Of a DNA stretch of 64,000 nt, positions 26,301-38,686 are shown piece by piece (within the stretch, counting starts at the first letter, position 1; every line of letters begins with the position of its first letter). The position numbers and the translations under genes were made by a program. The DNA is from Apus apus (taxonomy: Eukaryota; Chordata; Aves; Apodiformes; Apodidae). The notes beneath the pieces were generated by a model, which did not search any database, was not told the DNA's origin, and was given only the letters and a program-made list of their open reading frames with translations. The DNA lies in the NCBI RefSeq assembly GCF_020740795.1, contig NC_067296.1:5929001-5993000 (forward strand). The letters are read 5' to 3'.

Positions 26301-29300
26301 CTCTGTGCAATGGAGCAGCCAGTCCCACCAGCTAATGGCATAATCTATTGAAGAATTAATTTCCTATATCTTCCCTTCCGAGTCAAATATAACAACAGCA
26401 TTAACTGTCTAACCTAATACCAAGTTTCATAAAGTGCTAGTAAACCTATTAACTGAGGCTGTTATCCAAACTGACAGAGTCTTGACCTTGGCCTGTGTTT
26501 TTAAGTGGGTTCTTGCCATTTCTCTGGAGATCAGTGCTACAGAGCAGCAGCAGCAGCTTCATCCAAGCAGCAGCAGCAGCTTCATCCAAGCAGCAGCTCG
26601 ACTGCCCTGCTGGCAGGGGTCCCTGCTGGTGCCACAGCCCTGATGTCCCTGCAGGAATGTCTTGCCCTCTCTCTGTAATTTGCACTGAGAAGCATTTGTT
26701 GTTTCAAGGTCATTCCCAACCCTTTGTCTTCTGAAGCTCTGTGGAGGTAACAGTAATATTTGCTGTAGATGTTTCCAGTTGCTGTTGGTTCACCTTTAGC
26801 CCAACAGCCCTTGCTCTTGTGCTTTCTAACTCTGCTCTTCATGCTCTCCTGCCGTTTTGCTCCATATCACTGATGAAGGCTGTGGCATTGGCTGCTCCAT
26901 TATCAGGTGCTTTTGTTTTCTCTGCTGGCCAGAGCCTTTGGGAGCAGTGTTGCCCTAAGGAGAGCTGAGCTGGTCTGTGAGAGCACAGATGGTTTCTCTC
27001 CATGAACGTATCAACTGCAGACAAATAGTTGGCATCAGCCTTTGGCATGATTCTCTCTCCAGCAGGTAAGGGGGAATGGTCTCCTGTGGAAGGTTTTGTG
27101 GAGTATTTTGAGTGTTCAGGGGCCAGAAAGGTCTCTCTTTACTGTCCTGCAGTTAGAAGTTTCTGTAGGTGGCCTTCTCCCATCTATGTCCCCACTGCAG
27201 TAACAGAGCTGGACTTCACCCTGGAGAGGGATCACTCTGAGACCTGGTTCTGGATGTGCTGCAGGCTCTTGCAGTGCAAGGCTTTGCTGAGTCCTGGGTT
27301 TTCCCTCTGCTGTTCCAGTCCCAGGCATCTTGTTAATGAGCCCAAGCATCTGTTTTGAGCACAGCAGGGAACATTTCCCTGAACGGCTGTGAGTTGTCTT
27401 GCCAGCCTGTTATTTACGTGCTCGTTCAGGTCACATACTCCCCAGGGTAGGAGTGAGACCCATGTTCGGCCCATTTATCTTCTATGAGTTGAGGAGAATA
27501 AAAAAAACATTTACTTTCTGGCTGATGGTCCATTCATCTCCTGCTGAATCTTGTGTCTTTCTCTGTCGGGTCTCCTTTTTCTTGACCTATTTTGGGTTCT
27601 CTAAGCACTAGTTTTCATCCTTTTTTGACTCTATGGGCAGCTGAAAACGCCTGAGCCAGCAGGCTTGAGGAGTCTCGCGGGTCTTCGTGCACACCAGGGC
27701 TTGCTTCTTCCCTCCTTTTATGGGCAAATCATGAGCCTGATAAAGCCCTTCTGGCTCTGGGCTCTCCCTTGCCCTGCTTTCCCCATCACATGTCCCTGTC
27801 CCTGCAGATTTACCAGCTCTGGGGATGTCTCTGTGCACAGTCTGTCCTTGGCAGCCTGGCTGCACAGCCAGCATCTCTGCCCTGGTCCTGTGCTCAGGGA
27901 GCTGCTCCCTGGAGAGGGTGGCCCCAGGGAGCAGAGTGAGGCCCCACGCTGCCTCTGCCCTGGGATGGATGGTGGCACTGGGGAAGCACCTCTTGGGAGT
28001 CATTGTCACTGAAAACTGAGAAAAATATTAAGCTCTCTCCACAATTAATGGCAATTATAAATCCTGCTGTTTCTGTTTTATCTTCAAATATCTACCTGGA
28101 CTGTTTGTGCAAGCAGTGGATGCAGGGGAGAAAAAACCACCAAACCAGAGAAAATCCAGCCTGTGCAGAGCTCCTCCTGAGCCTGTCTTCCAGGATGCCC
28201 AGACATCCTCCCCCCTCATCCCTTTTTACAAAAGTGACACTTGTAAAGAGCTCAAGGGCAGGTTTTTCCAGGCTGATGGCTCAGCAGCTCCCTGTGTAGC
28301 AGCAATAACCAGGTTTCTCAGAGAGCCAGGTCAATGCCAAGGGGAGGTGCAGTGCTCCGTGGAAAAGTCTGGCCATTTAGTTCAGTGCCCCTGTTACAGT
28401 GAGCTGAGCCACCCCATGAACCTGTCACAAGGACACGTGCTAGTGACATGTCCCTCCAGTCCCAGGTGAGGTGAGGAGCTGAGGTTTGTGTGCTGGCTTC
28501 CTCATCTGAATAAATAACTATTTCCATGGGGCTGAAACCAGGTCAGCACATAGCTAATGAGAGCTGAAATCACAGCCTGAAATCAACACACTTCTGGCTG
28601 AATGGGTTTAAAAAAAACATGCCTTTAATAATGTCTCTTGAATGTAACTGCCTTGTAGGGGGGAATCAGTGAATCTTTGTGGGTGATTAAGGCTGCGTGT
28701 GAGCCTGTGGTCCCCAGCCTGCCCTGCAGGCTTTGTTCCTCTCCAACTTCACTTGTACCAAGTGTGTGGCCTCCTCACAGCATCCTTTCTGAGAAGCAAA
28801 TTTGGGGCAGCAGGGAGCTGTGCCATAGTCTGGGTAGTGGTCCCCCTCCATGCTTGGGAAAGTGGCAAGAAGTTCATAATTGTGCCTGACTTCAGTGTGC
28901 AGCAGCTTCCCCAGAGGCAGCGCAGAGGTAGCGTGGGTACCCTGGCACAGAGCTCCTGACGTGTTTCACTAGCTGTGTCATGGTTTGGCAGATGCCTGCA
29001 GGACAAATGTAGGTGTTGAGTAGTGGCCTCGAGCCTCCTCCTTACCATTTGCACCAAATTTTTCCAGAACCTCTAAAACAACTTTGTAAATCAGGGTACA
29101 ACTGGGTAAGTCTTGGTTTGTATTGGTGTACCATAGGGTTTGATGCTTTTGTGTTGCTTCACCCATGTCCAGTGCAGTGACCAGCACCTGTAGCCATGCC
29201 AAAGACCAGCCTCTGCTGTCTGGTGAATTGGTTTTGGGCCTGTGTCCTCCTGACAGCTTTTCTTTTGCTGCAGTGACTGTGGCAGAGGTATTGCTGGTGT

Positions 29301-32300
29301 TTGAAGATCTTGTTCCTTTAGCCTTGCACCAGCGTTCAGATCCTCTTCGAGATTTCTTCAGGCCTGGTTGTGGAAGCAGGGATGGAAATCACACAGTTGA
29401 TGTGACAGGTGCTTCTGGTGTTAAGTGGTAGGAAGTGGGGCCCTCTGGTCAGGAAGGAGATGGATTGCTCTGTGCTTTTGTGAGAAATAAATAGGGAATT
29501 GAGTCCCAAGGGGGCTGATGCCAGCACTGCTCATCTCACTTTGAACTGCTGCTCTAGATGCTTCATTTCCTCTTAAAAAATAAAGATTGGAAAGGGTCAG
29601 CTACCAAAAGAGATCCTGTAAGTGCCAGAAAGCTGCTTAGATTATATACCTGGAACAGATGATAGGCTGCCTGATATGGCAGAGATTTTACCTTATGGAC
29701 AGTTACAGTTAAACAAGTATTAACCAGCTGGTGACTCCAACATTACTGATTTTTTTTGTGAAAGGAAAGGGATTTTAAATGGATTCCATGTAACTAAACT
29801 GCTTGGAGATCAGTGAGTTTTGCAAGGGGAAAAGGCATCTGTAGATGTCATTCATTTCAAAGATATATTAAATCTGATTCTTTAGTTACTGGGTTGCTTT
29901 AAAATGCAGATTAACAACTTGCCAAAATCAATTTCTTTTGCAGCTTGAATTTCAGTGGAGTCCATCTGGCATCTGCTGGGCAGTTCAGTGACTTCCTGGG
30001 GAGCATGGGCCCTGCACAGTTCGTTGGGCGTCAGACCTTGGCCACCACCTCGATGGGTAAGGCACACAAAGATGCTGGGTGGCTTTAATTTAGTGTTGAA
30101 CAGACTGCTCCTACAAGCCACCCAATAATGTGTCCAGCATCTGCTGCTCTTCACTCCCCCGCTCCATTTCCCTGTTAAATCCAGAAGGCTTTGCTGAAAG
30201 GTTCTGCTGATTGCTGCAAACGTAGTGTTAGCAGGAGAGCACCAGCTTGGTGCTTCTCTGCATCCGACCCAAAAGGCATGGACTGAGTAAACCACAGCTA
30301 AAATCCTGAAAGTGCAAACTGTGCATCTTTGTGTTTTTATTGCTCTCTAAAGCCCACTGGGCTCTGTAAAGTTTTTATGGTCCTTTGTCATTGCATTTTC
30401 CAAAGCAGCCTGCAGCTCGAGGTATTCCACTTTGGGAGAGATGAGAGGTTCACTGCCCTGAAGAGTGTGAGACTGAGTCCCCAAAGCCTTGTCAGGGGGC
30501 TGACATTAGAGACTGCTTTTGGAAATGTGGGATCAATCAGTGCAGAGCTGCTCTGGGATTACTCAGGAGGACATCAGGCACTTAGGGCCTACAGTGTGTT
30601 ACAGCTTGTAGCAAGTGTGACATGAGGATTGTGGGGTGTTGTTTTTTTTTACCATGTTGGTAGCTGACAGATGTATTGTTCTGAAAGTCTTCTGTCTTTT
30701 GGTTTTAGGGGATGTGGAAATTGGCTTGCAAGAGCGAAATGGCCAGCTGGAAGTGGATATCATTCAGGCTCGAGGATTGACACCAAAACCTGGCTCCAAA
30801 ACACTGCCAGGTAATATCCTTTGACCTCCCTAAAATAACTGAGCTCCAGCCTCCTGCAGTGCACTTGAATAGGAAAAAAACTAACTCCGCTTGGTTTCTG
30901 GAGGAATAAGCAGTCTGTATGGGGTATTGAAAATAAGGCTGGGTGAGCAAATCTTTTTACTGCTCTGAATGCCTTTAGAAAATACCTGAGACGTGGCGCT
31001 CTTGTCGTTTCTAAAGTGAGCAGGAAGATGTTTTCATCTTTGACCATAATTATGTTTTCCAGCTGCTTACATCAAAGCCTACCTGCTAGAGAACGGCGTG
31101 TGCATTGCGAAGAAGAAGACAAAAGTGGCTCGCAAATCATTAGACCCTTTGTACAATCAGGTGTTACTGTTTCCTGAGAGCCCCCAGGGCAAAGTATTAC
31201 AGGTAAGATGAGCAAGTCTCAGGTCTCCCCATCTCTCTCTTCTGCCTCTGCTGGAAGTTACTGTTTGTCAAGGGCTCTGGATAATTAACATAGATGAGTA
31301 AAAGGCAGTGTTTTCTCTGAACCGAATGCGCTTGATCTGAACATAACAAATGGAAAGGAAAACCTTTCTTTCATACTCAAACTGATTATTATTTGACACC
31401 CTGCCAGGTAATGGGAGTGCCTAACAGGACAAGGTTGATTTTTATTTTTTATGTTCTTTTTTTCCCTCCCAGTTAGGAGATAAGTAATACCTATAGATGC
31501 TAAACAATCTTGCAGCATAGGTTGACTTCTGTGTTCATACTTATTCAGAGCACTCTGCTTTGGCCATCACCCAATCACATGTCATACCTTTTTCTACCTC
31601 TTTTACTGCCATACCTTTTCATCCACACTCACATTTCCAGTTCTGCACGTCTGTTTCCAGAGCATAGAGTGATTTTTGGGTTGTGAATTCATACCTAAAT
31701 GATTTCCATCCAGTAAAGCCTGGCTAAAATCCACTGGTAGTACTGATGATACAATTAATCCACAAGTTTCCATGCCTTACCTCCACTGGCATATGAATTC
31801 CCAGCTAATCTGCTGGAGCCTTCTCTTGAATGAACATTTTCCTCATATACCTTGATTAGAAGCGTTTTCCCCTGTTGCAATAAGATTGCACATTTTTTAC
31901 TGCAGTAGTAGGGTGGGACCTGGCTTGGTCTACTCTTGCCTTGGCAGGTTTCCTTACCTGCTGCCTTGCTGCCAGGAAAGGCACTTACTCCAAGAGAACA
32001 GAATGAGGAGCTTGGCTCTGCCAGCATCTGTGCCACCAAACCAACTTTCTGCAGTGGCCTAATCCACCTCATGCTGACCTAGAGTGTTAGTTTTGGTCTT
32101 TTCATTGGCACTCATTGTTTCTCCTACCTCACTTTACAGAAAATTGTAGTGATATTGGTTATTCTTAGGGAAAGGAGCTGTCAGGATTAGCCAGAGATCA
32201 CTAGATCACCAGCATAACCCATCGTGCTCATCCTCTCCTCTTCAGAACACAGGCTCACTCTGGAGTCAGTCGTCACCTTTGTCTTGAGCCACATAGGGCC

Positions 32301-33360
32301 CCTTGGCCACGTGCAGACCTCCAGCATGCCTAAGCCCATGACCCTCACTGCATCTGTTGTTCCACCCACTGGTCTCCATCATGTCGTAAGTGTGATTCAG
32401 CTCTCCCTGCTTGCCTGCCAGCTCTTCCATTAGACCTTTCTCTGTGTCTGCAAGCCTTTCTCAGCAGCCTTTTCTGCTTCCCCTGCACACCACCCCATGT
32501 GTGCCCCTTGCATCACCCATCCCCTTGCCAGCACTCAGCTCCTGCCCCTTCTGCAGGTGAGCAGCTTTGCCTCCTCACCATCTGCCTTGTGTCACGAGCT
32601 CCAGGGTGGCAGTGGAGATGTGCCCTTTTCCTCAAACTCCTGGATCTCGACCCAAGATTTGCTCACCTGTTTTGTTTTTTACGTTGGTTTGTTTCTCCAG
32701 ATCAGGACCCTTTCCTGCGCTTTTTCCCCAGGACACTTTTTGTTGTGTCCAGAGCCCATTACTGTGCCAGGACCAGGTTTTACCTGCAGGTGTTGGAGCT
32801 GCAGCTCCAGGGATACCTTGTGCACTCGCTGGCCCTTCCCAGCAGGTAGAACAGCAGAATGGTGTCTCTTCCACATCTTATGTTCACCTGTTTTCCATGG
32901 GGAGGGGCAGGGGGGGGAACAAAAGTCTGATAACATTAGGATTTGTTCATCTGTGCTTTAAAAGAAAAAAGAAAGTATCAGCCAGAGCTTCACATCACCT
33001 GTTGGCAATGTAAACCTTTCTGCTCTTCTCAGACTGTAGTAAAGCCCTGGAATGTTGAGTGGGTAGAAAGAAGGATCAATCAGACTTGTGCTTCCCAAAC
33101 AATTTGGAGGATTAACTGTGCTCCCCCCTCTTGTTCTTAAGGTGATAGTCTGGGGAAACTACGGACGCATGGAGCGCAAGCACTTCATGGGAGTCGCCAG
33201 GGTCCTCCTGGAAGAACTGGATTTGTCAACTTTAGCAATTGGCTGGTACAAGCTCTTCCCAACCTCCTCGATGGTAGATCCCACCACAGGCCCGCTCCTG
33301 CGTCAGTCCTCACAGCTTTCCCTGGAGAGCACAGTGGGACCCTGCTGTGATAGGTCTTAG
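17224..33360 (+). CDS. RIMS4: RIMS4, regulating synaptic membrane exocytosis protein 4 (gamma-RIM); spliced, exon 1 missing
   Basis: Exons at 17224-17365, 29944-30056, 30709-30810, 31063-31202 and 33142-33360 join in frame to give about 238 residues ending at TAG. All junctions are GT-AG with matching phase. The order is a basic/Ser-rich segment (GAIQRSTETGLAVEM, then RQASHESIEDSMNSYGSEG), the gamma-RIM linker (FSDFLGSMGPAQFVGRQTLAT), then one C2 domain (C2B type) from GDVEIGLQERNGQLEVDIIQ to the C-terminus. Human RIMS4 is about 269 residues, so only about 31 N-terminal residues are missing. The first C2 loop lacks the usual Asp pair of a Ca2+-binding SDPY loop (it reads TLPAAYIKAYL), as expected for the Ca2+-independent C2B of RIM proteins. 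Gamma-RIMs act in neurons in exocytosis and neurite shape. RIMS4 was preferred over RIMS3 because residues such as the FVGRQTLATT and GLQERNGQLEVDIIQ segments match the RIMS4 form I remember. The gene faces KCNK15 tail-to-tail. Confidence 0.95.
23425..23575 (+). mobile_element. Short CR1-type LINE 3' fragment
   Basis: The sequence runs: gagg-type opening, 'ttttaagaacaggttagacaa', 'ctgtcatgaatgatttaaat', then 'ccttgggacctgg...ggactgggtgacc'. This is the order of features in the conserved 3' end of CR1 elements: a 'tttcaagaacaggttagac'-like run, then a 'ggactagatgacc'-like run. It is degenerate and 5'-truncated, as is usual for CR1, in sense orientation within RIMS4 intron 2. The call is by recall of the family and was not aligned. 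Confidence 0.65.
26543..26597. repeat. 23-bp CAG-rich minisatellite, about 2.4 units
   Basis: Units start at 26543, 26566 and 26589 (the last partial). Each is an AGCAGCAGCAGCAGC run followed by TTCATCCA. It lies inside RIMS4 intron 2 and produces spurious Gln/Ser/Ala-rich open frames on both strands. Confidence 0.85.
29944..30056 (+). CDS. RIMS4: RIMS4 coding exon 3
   Basis: The exon is 113 bp and encodes LNFSGVHLASAGQFSDFLGS and on through MGPAQFVGRQTLATTSM. Split Asn and Gly codons lie at its ends. The acceptor is TTTTGCAG; the donor is GTAAGG at 30057. This is the conserved linker between the gamma-RIM N-terminus and the C2 domain. Confidence 0.95.
30709..30810 (+). CDS. RIMS4: RIMS4 coding exon 4 (start of C2 domain)
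   Basis: The exon is 102 bp and encodes DVEIGLQERNGQLEVDIIQA and on to KPGSKTLP, the first beta-strands of the C2 domain. The acceptor is GGTTTTAG; the donor is GTAATA at 30811. The flanking introns are short (652 and 252 bp). Confidence 0.95.
31063..31202 (+). CDS. RIMS4: RIMS4 coding exon 5 (central C2 domain)
   Basis: The exon is 140 bp. It completes a split Ala codon and then encodes AYIKAYLLENGVCIAKKKTK and on through SLDPLYNQVLLFPESPQGKVLQ. It includes the polybasic KKKTK strand and the LDPLYNQ turn typical of C2 domains. The donor GTAAGA is at 31203. It ends in phase 0. Confidence 0.95.
31203..33141 (+). other. RIMS4: RIMS4 intron 5
   Basis: This 1.9-kb intron runs between GTAAGA and a CTTGTTCTTAAG acceptor. 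Several 100-150 residue open frames in three overlapping frames at 32.5-33.0 kb have no recognisable domain and no conserved splice context. I see nothing else in it. Confidence 0.85.
33142..33360 (+). CDS. RIMS4: RIMS4 last coding exon (end of C2 domain and stop)
   Basis: The exon encodes 72 residues and the TAG stop. It includes VIVWGNYGRMERKHFMGVAR and VLLEELDLSTLAIGWYKLFP, which complete the C2 domain. A Ser-rich tail follows (SQLSLESTVGPC...RS) and is the conserved gamma-RIM C-terminus. Confidence 0.95.
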   Translation: MIVWGNYGRMERKHFMGVARVLLEELDLSTLAIGWYKLFPTSSMVDPTTGPLLRQSSQLSLESTVGPCCDRS

Positions 33361-34921
33361 TGAGTAAGGAAGGGGGAACTGCTTTTGTTTTTTAAACATG
33401 CTGTCAAGGTTTTGTTTGCTGGAACTCTGACCTCAAGTGCAATGCATGTTCAATCAGTTCTTGTGGAGCTGGAAGAGGAGGATAAACCAGTGACCTTAGA
33501 CAGAAGACGAGGGGAGGGCTCTGTGCCCTCTCTGTCCGAGGAGGAGGGACCGTGGGGCATGAGTCCTAGTTGTCAAAGTAGACGTACACCTCTTTGTTCA
33601 CTTCTCTCACTGTCATTCTTGGACCCTTGTTTCAGATCAGTATTAATCCTGGAAAGTTGCAGTGTTTGGGGGGAGTAAGGAAGGATTCTTTTTCTTAACT
33701 GAGTGTCTTAGAAATTTCTAATACGGATCCTTTCCTGAGAAAGTACCTGAAAAATTCAGAGGCCGATCTAAAAAAGAGCAGGAGCAGAAAGTTTCAGAGG
33801 AAGCATTAGGTTTTTCTCTTTGAAAAGAAGAAAAAGAGAGAAACCTGTGACTCTTTGTTTAGCATCAGTTCCCTATCACTGAGTCATGGTAACTGTAACA
33901 CTGTCGTTGCTGTGTTTTCAAACTGTGCCAAATTGCCAGCAAGTGTCTTTTCTGCATCTCTTGTCTAAGGCTGCTGATGAAGCATACCTGGTGGGAGAAT
34001 AACTAGCACCTACTTAGACCAGACAGTTTGAACAGAGTTTGAGTTTGGCAGGCTAATTAACTGCAATTTTACTCAGAAAAAGAAAAGCCCACTAGAAGTG
34101 TGGGAGCTGAACATCAGACTTGCAGCTTGAGATGTTTTATATTGTCAGATACAATGTTCTGCAATTTACCGACTCCCTTACTTGTTGCTGTGCATCCTTC
34201 TGTCATGATGTCTTTCATCTCCTGCTTTCCTTCCATCTCCTTTGTACTGGTACATATCTGCTGGAGATGCTGCCCTTCCTGTTGTGCTATGGACTGACCT
34301 CAAACAGGACTGTTTTATTCTGCCACAAGAGAGGAGATTAAGGTTTCTGGGGGTGCAGAAGAAAGAAACCTCAGTTTGTCATCTTGACAAGAAGGTGCTG
34401 GAGAGCGTGTGACGTTCCTTGTGGAGAGATAGGTGCTTTAGGCAGTCTCAGTAGTACACAAAGGTTGTCAAGTGTCCTGCAAGAGAAGATGCAATCCCCT
34501 AAGTATGGGGAGGTGGTGGGTGAGGAATCTAAAGACACAGTGGTCACAACATGTATATTTTGTTAATTAAAGTGCAATACTAACTATAAATTAATCTTGT
34601 AGATGAAGCCAGTGAAGCACATCCTCTGAGCTGCTGTTGGCAGCAGAATCTTGTGCTGGAGTAAGTGTGCTGGACCCTTCAGACAATTAAAAGCTATCCA
34701 AAAGCAGAGAATCTCCCAAGATTTTCTGTTGATAGACCTGTTTTGTCATAGTTTGTAATGAGGATTTGATGACTGCTGTCTCAGAATAAGCTTTGGGAGA
34801 TGTTTTACTTCGTGGCTTAAAAGTGAAGGTCCCATGTCACGTTTAGGAATGAGCAGATTCTTGACCTGTTGTAGAGGCAAACTGAACATTTATTTCTGCA
34901 TGTGGACCTCAGCTTTGTTAG

Positions 34922-34927
34922 AATAAA
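34922..34927 (+). terminator. RIMS4: Candidate proximal poly(A) signal of RIMS4
   Basis: AATAAA lies 1.56 kb after the RIMS4 stop and is followed by a GU-rich stretch within about 60 bases. It is a plausible short-3'UTR site. Confidence 0.35.
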
Positions 34928-36648
34928 AGCATGAAATGTTGAGTGGATGGTAAAAGCAGTTGCTTTCGGTTGTAGCTTGTCTATGGCATTTTAAATTCTT
35001 TTGAGATAAATTACAGGATAGATGCAAAAATAATAGGCCTTACAATAATCTCTGTAAAAAACTTATATAGTATAAAGCAGAGGGAAGGAGGATAAGGGAC
35101 ATAGAATGAATAGTTTTTTGAATCTTTGGTGGCAAAAGCCTCAACATTGCAGATAAATATCTTCATTTTCTTGATCAGAATGGCCTCTCACTATTTTTTT
35201 TTAATCGTATTAGACAATTTCTATATATTAGCTGAAGGAAGTTTGTTGCATGCTGGTCAAACTATGTTGTGGCTCTCTCCTTTTTATTTTCTTTAAAAAG
35301 CACACTTACTGTAATTCAAGTCAGCATCTTTTCCTCTTGGTATGTAGTGAGTACTAGGCAATATTGTACAATATGTGTATGAACTAGAATAGATTAGGTA
35401 GATTTAGTGGTTTGTAGCACTGGATCTTTTAATAACTATGTCTTTAAAAGGACTGTGGGGAGCTCCAGGTACATGCTGGACCTGGCAGCTGAGTAGCAGG
35501 GCTTCAGTGTTAATTTATGCTGAAAACTTGATATTGGTACTTAGTTTGGACATTACCTACCAGTAATAGCAAGTTACTCATGGTTTTCCTGTGTCAAATT
35601 AGATGAATGCAACATTTTTGCAGTCTTTACTGGGGAGTAGGAGACGATATACCAAAAATATTCCCCCAGAAAATTTTGTTTAATGAGTGTCTGTTGAAAA
35701 GCTCAGTTCCTGTATGCCTGACAAATGTGCTGTGTCCCTGTACCCTACCCTTCCAAAAGCTCTGCAAGCTCAGTGATGATCAGTTTAGTTACAGCAGGAC
35801 TACTTAACACTGAGGACTATCTTCCATCTGGTTTTCATCATGCTAAAAGGTCACTGTCAGGGTGGAAAAAAAAAAAGAAGTTACACTTCTGCTTGTGTTA
35901 TTTTTGTTAATGTTTCAGATTCTGAAATTTGGAGGCAGTTTTAACAGTCAGCTCCATCCTGTTTTCTTCTGTATTTCTTCCATGGTTGATTGTAGTCCAG
36001 TGGTTCTTGCTTTTGTTTCTCCTCACTTCCAAGGCCTGTTTCTTCCCAGGAAGTGAACGTTGCAACCCCTGGCTGCCACACACAGCAAAGCCACACAAAC
36101 TAGCAAGTGCAGATGACCTTCCTTCATAAAGCAGACTCATAGGAGCCCTCCTGAGGGTTGCCCGTGGGACAGGAGAGTTGCACTGTACCCCACAGTCCAA
36201 ATTTTTGCCTAACTCATGCCCATGATCCCTGCACCAACTATGGTGTATTATAGTTAAAAAAGATGTATTCTAGTTAGCCATCAATTTAAAGACTCCCAGT
36301 ATAGCATCCAAGGCAAGTCTTAGGCTTGGAATAGCTTATTTTTATAAATCCTAAGCATTTTTTTGCTCCCCAAATTTGACTTGCCAGTTTCTGCCTAAGG
36401 TGATGTGATTATGACTGTGAGGATTACCAGTGTGGTCATGTAAAAAGCAGCAGTTTGCTAGAGTGATGAGCAGCTGCAAACTAACCTTTGGTCCCCTTTG
36501 CAAGTCCTGACTGAGTTTTTTCCTGTGTCTGAGTCCAGCTGTTAGTTATAGTCAGGGAGTGAGAGAGAGAGGATGAGCAGGAGACTTAAAAAAAAGAGGA
36601 AAAAGGCATCATAAATGTGACTGCTCTGTGGGTGATGATGGGAGATGA

Positions 36649-36660
36649 GGGGGGGGGGGG
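36649..36660. repeat. Poly(G) run (12)
   Basis: Twelve consecutive G residues, close to the poly(A) run at 36746. Length may be unreliable in the assembly. Confidence 0.9.
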
Positions 36661-36745
36661 AGAAGTATCTGCCCAGCTCAGGGTTGATTCCCTGTTCCTT
36701 GTGCATGAAATACTATATTTTAATAGTAATGGGAGGGTTGCTTGC

Positions 36746-36769
36746 AAAAAAAAAAAAAAAAAAAAAAAA
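36746..36769. repeat. Poly(A) run (24)
   Basis: Twenty-four A residues followed by a short GA-rich tail. No target-site duplication or retroposed body was recognised next to it, so it is treated as a simple repeat. Confidence 0.9.
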
Positions 36770-38680
36770 GAGAGAAAGGAGAGCTGGTCCCTGTACTACT
36801 ATTACCATGGAAAACAAAAGTCCTGATGCTGAGAGCATTCCCAGTGGGAATCCCCTGCACACAGGGAGAGCAGAGCACTGGAACCACGCCTGCCACCTGG
36901 CTTTGTCCTCTTTGTGGTCTGAGCAACAAGCAGCTGTGACCATGGTTAGTCCTGGTTTGTTCAGGCAAAAATAAGTGCTATTTTCCCAGTCTCCTGGTTT
37001 TGCTTTCCCTTTACCCCAACACAGCTGGGATGCCAGAGAGCCAAGATAAGGTCCTCACTCAGCAGTTCAGTCCGTGGGTCCTCATCCTGCAGCCGGAGCT
37101 GTGTGGGCAGACTGGAACATCCCTCTTGCACTGCTCACAGGTGGTTGTGTCCCTGGCAGGGTGAGGGCCTGGTGACTTCATCTGGGCCACTTACATCCCC
37201 ACTTCTTGGCCATGGATTGTCTCCAAGGACATGGCAGAGTTCTTTGCTTTGAATGAAAAAGATACATATTTATTGTTTCTAGCTACCAGATCCTTTATCA
37301 ATGTACTGTTCTAGATGTGCAGGTCTTCTGGAGTATGAGTATCACAAATTCCTCTTAAGGAGCTGATTTTAAGATGTTGAGGCAGTTAACAGAATCTCAG
37401 CCTAAGCATGTTTAGTAATGTTTAGACAGCAAGACAACTTTTTTATGAAATTCATTTTAAGTTAGTTTATTACATGCTGTTGGTAATATTTTAAAACAGG
37501 AAAAATATTTTTCTTTAAAGACAAAATTATGTATGTTTTTTAACAGATGACATAATTTAGTGTTTTCAAAGATACTTAACGTTCTTGGTATGATGTTTGC
37601 TCATTCTTCTGGGTTTTATGTTCCTTGTTATCTTTTATCAACTATTTTTTTTCTCCAAAAGAAAAAGAGGCACATGTAAATAAACACCAGAAAAGAGTCC
37701 TATATGAAATTCTGTTCAAACTGGCCATAAAATTATTAGTAAATATTTGTTATTGTTCATTAACTCTCAGCTACTATTCAACCCTTTGTTGAAAGCATTG
37801 ATGTTGTATTTTCAAGATGAGGACTACTTAGCTAGTTTTGTCATAATCCTGTACTCTGTATAAAAACCTTTTTATAAAGAAAGTCTAATAGGCTAACAAG
37901 CAATAATATATTCCATTTGGTGTGCACAGGTTGTGACTTGCAGGCTGTAGTACATATTGTTGATACAGTTTATAATTGTTTTTGGTTTCAATGACATCAC
38001 TTTGGAAAAAAAAAAAGGTCCATATTAACTTTGACTGTAAAAAAAACAAAAAAGAAGCCTGGGCTGTTACCTTTTGAGATATATTCATCCTGTAGACTTC
38101 TCTGTGAGTGTGTGTGCCCATCAACATGAAATCTCTTGTAGGTGAAGGAGGAAACAGCTGTAGGTGACTTCATATTACAGAGGTAAAAAAAATAGTTTCA
38201 CTATAAGCTTGATGACTGTTTCAATCTCCCTGTTTTTCTTAGGCTCTCTAGTATTTGTAACTCCATGAGAATGGTTCCCACTGCCACTGGTGCCCTGATC
38301 AAGCAAAAAAAGCCTTTGCACTCTGGGGCCACATGAGTTCTGCAGGACAGCTGCCTATTTTCCTCCAGCTACTGGGGACAAGCTAAAGGGAGGGGTTTTT
38401 TTCAGAGCAGCAGGTTGAGCTGCTCTTCTTTAAAGGCTTGTGGGTTATTTTGTCCATTTCATAGATGGTATTTGTCCATTTTGTGAGGAAATTCCACCCA
38501 AGGCAGAGAGATTGCGCCTTCGCAGAGGCTCACGGGGGTCTAACATGTAGAGCAGGAACAGGCTGTTCTGTGCCATTCTTCAGCAGATAGCTAATGCTGG
38601 GCTCATCTAAAGATTTTTCCAAAGTGGCAGGATCAGGATATTGGATTTTAAGTCAGCTCTATCATTGATGCAGTGCATAA

Positions 38681-38686
38681 AATAAA
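38681..38686 (+). terminator. RIMS4: Candidate intermediate poly(A) signal of RIMS4
   Basis: AATAAA lies 5.3 kb after the RIMS4 stop, with a moderately GU-rich sequence downstream (TTTATTGCCTGTGG). The spacing is plausible but the site is not proven. Confidence 0.3.

Larger units (their letters stand above)
17366..29943 (+). other. RIMS4: RIMS4 intron 2
   Basis: This 12.6-kb intron is bounded by GTAAGT and a TTTCTTTTGCAG acceptor. No internal gene was found on either strand. It carries a CR1 fragment near 23.4 kb, a short CAG-rich minisatellite at 26.5 kb, a 26-bp-spaced direct repeat near 20047-20088, and an AT-rich block near 24.9-25.3 kb with many TAAT cores. Confidence 0.9.

Noticed and set aside
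32497-33013. Overlapping 116-154 codon frames in RIMS4 intron 5
   Set aside because: Three frames are open at once in stop-poor C/T-rich sequence. None resembles a known protein.
36746-36790. Poly(A) run as a processed pseudogene or SINE tail
   Set aside because: No retroposed body or flanking target-site duplication was seen upstream.
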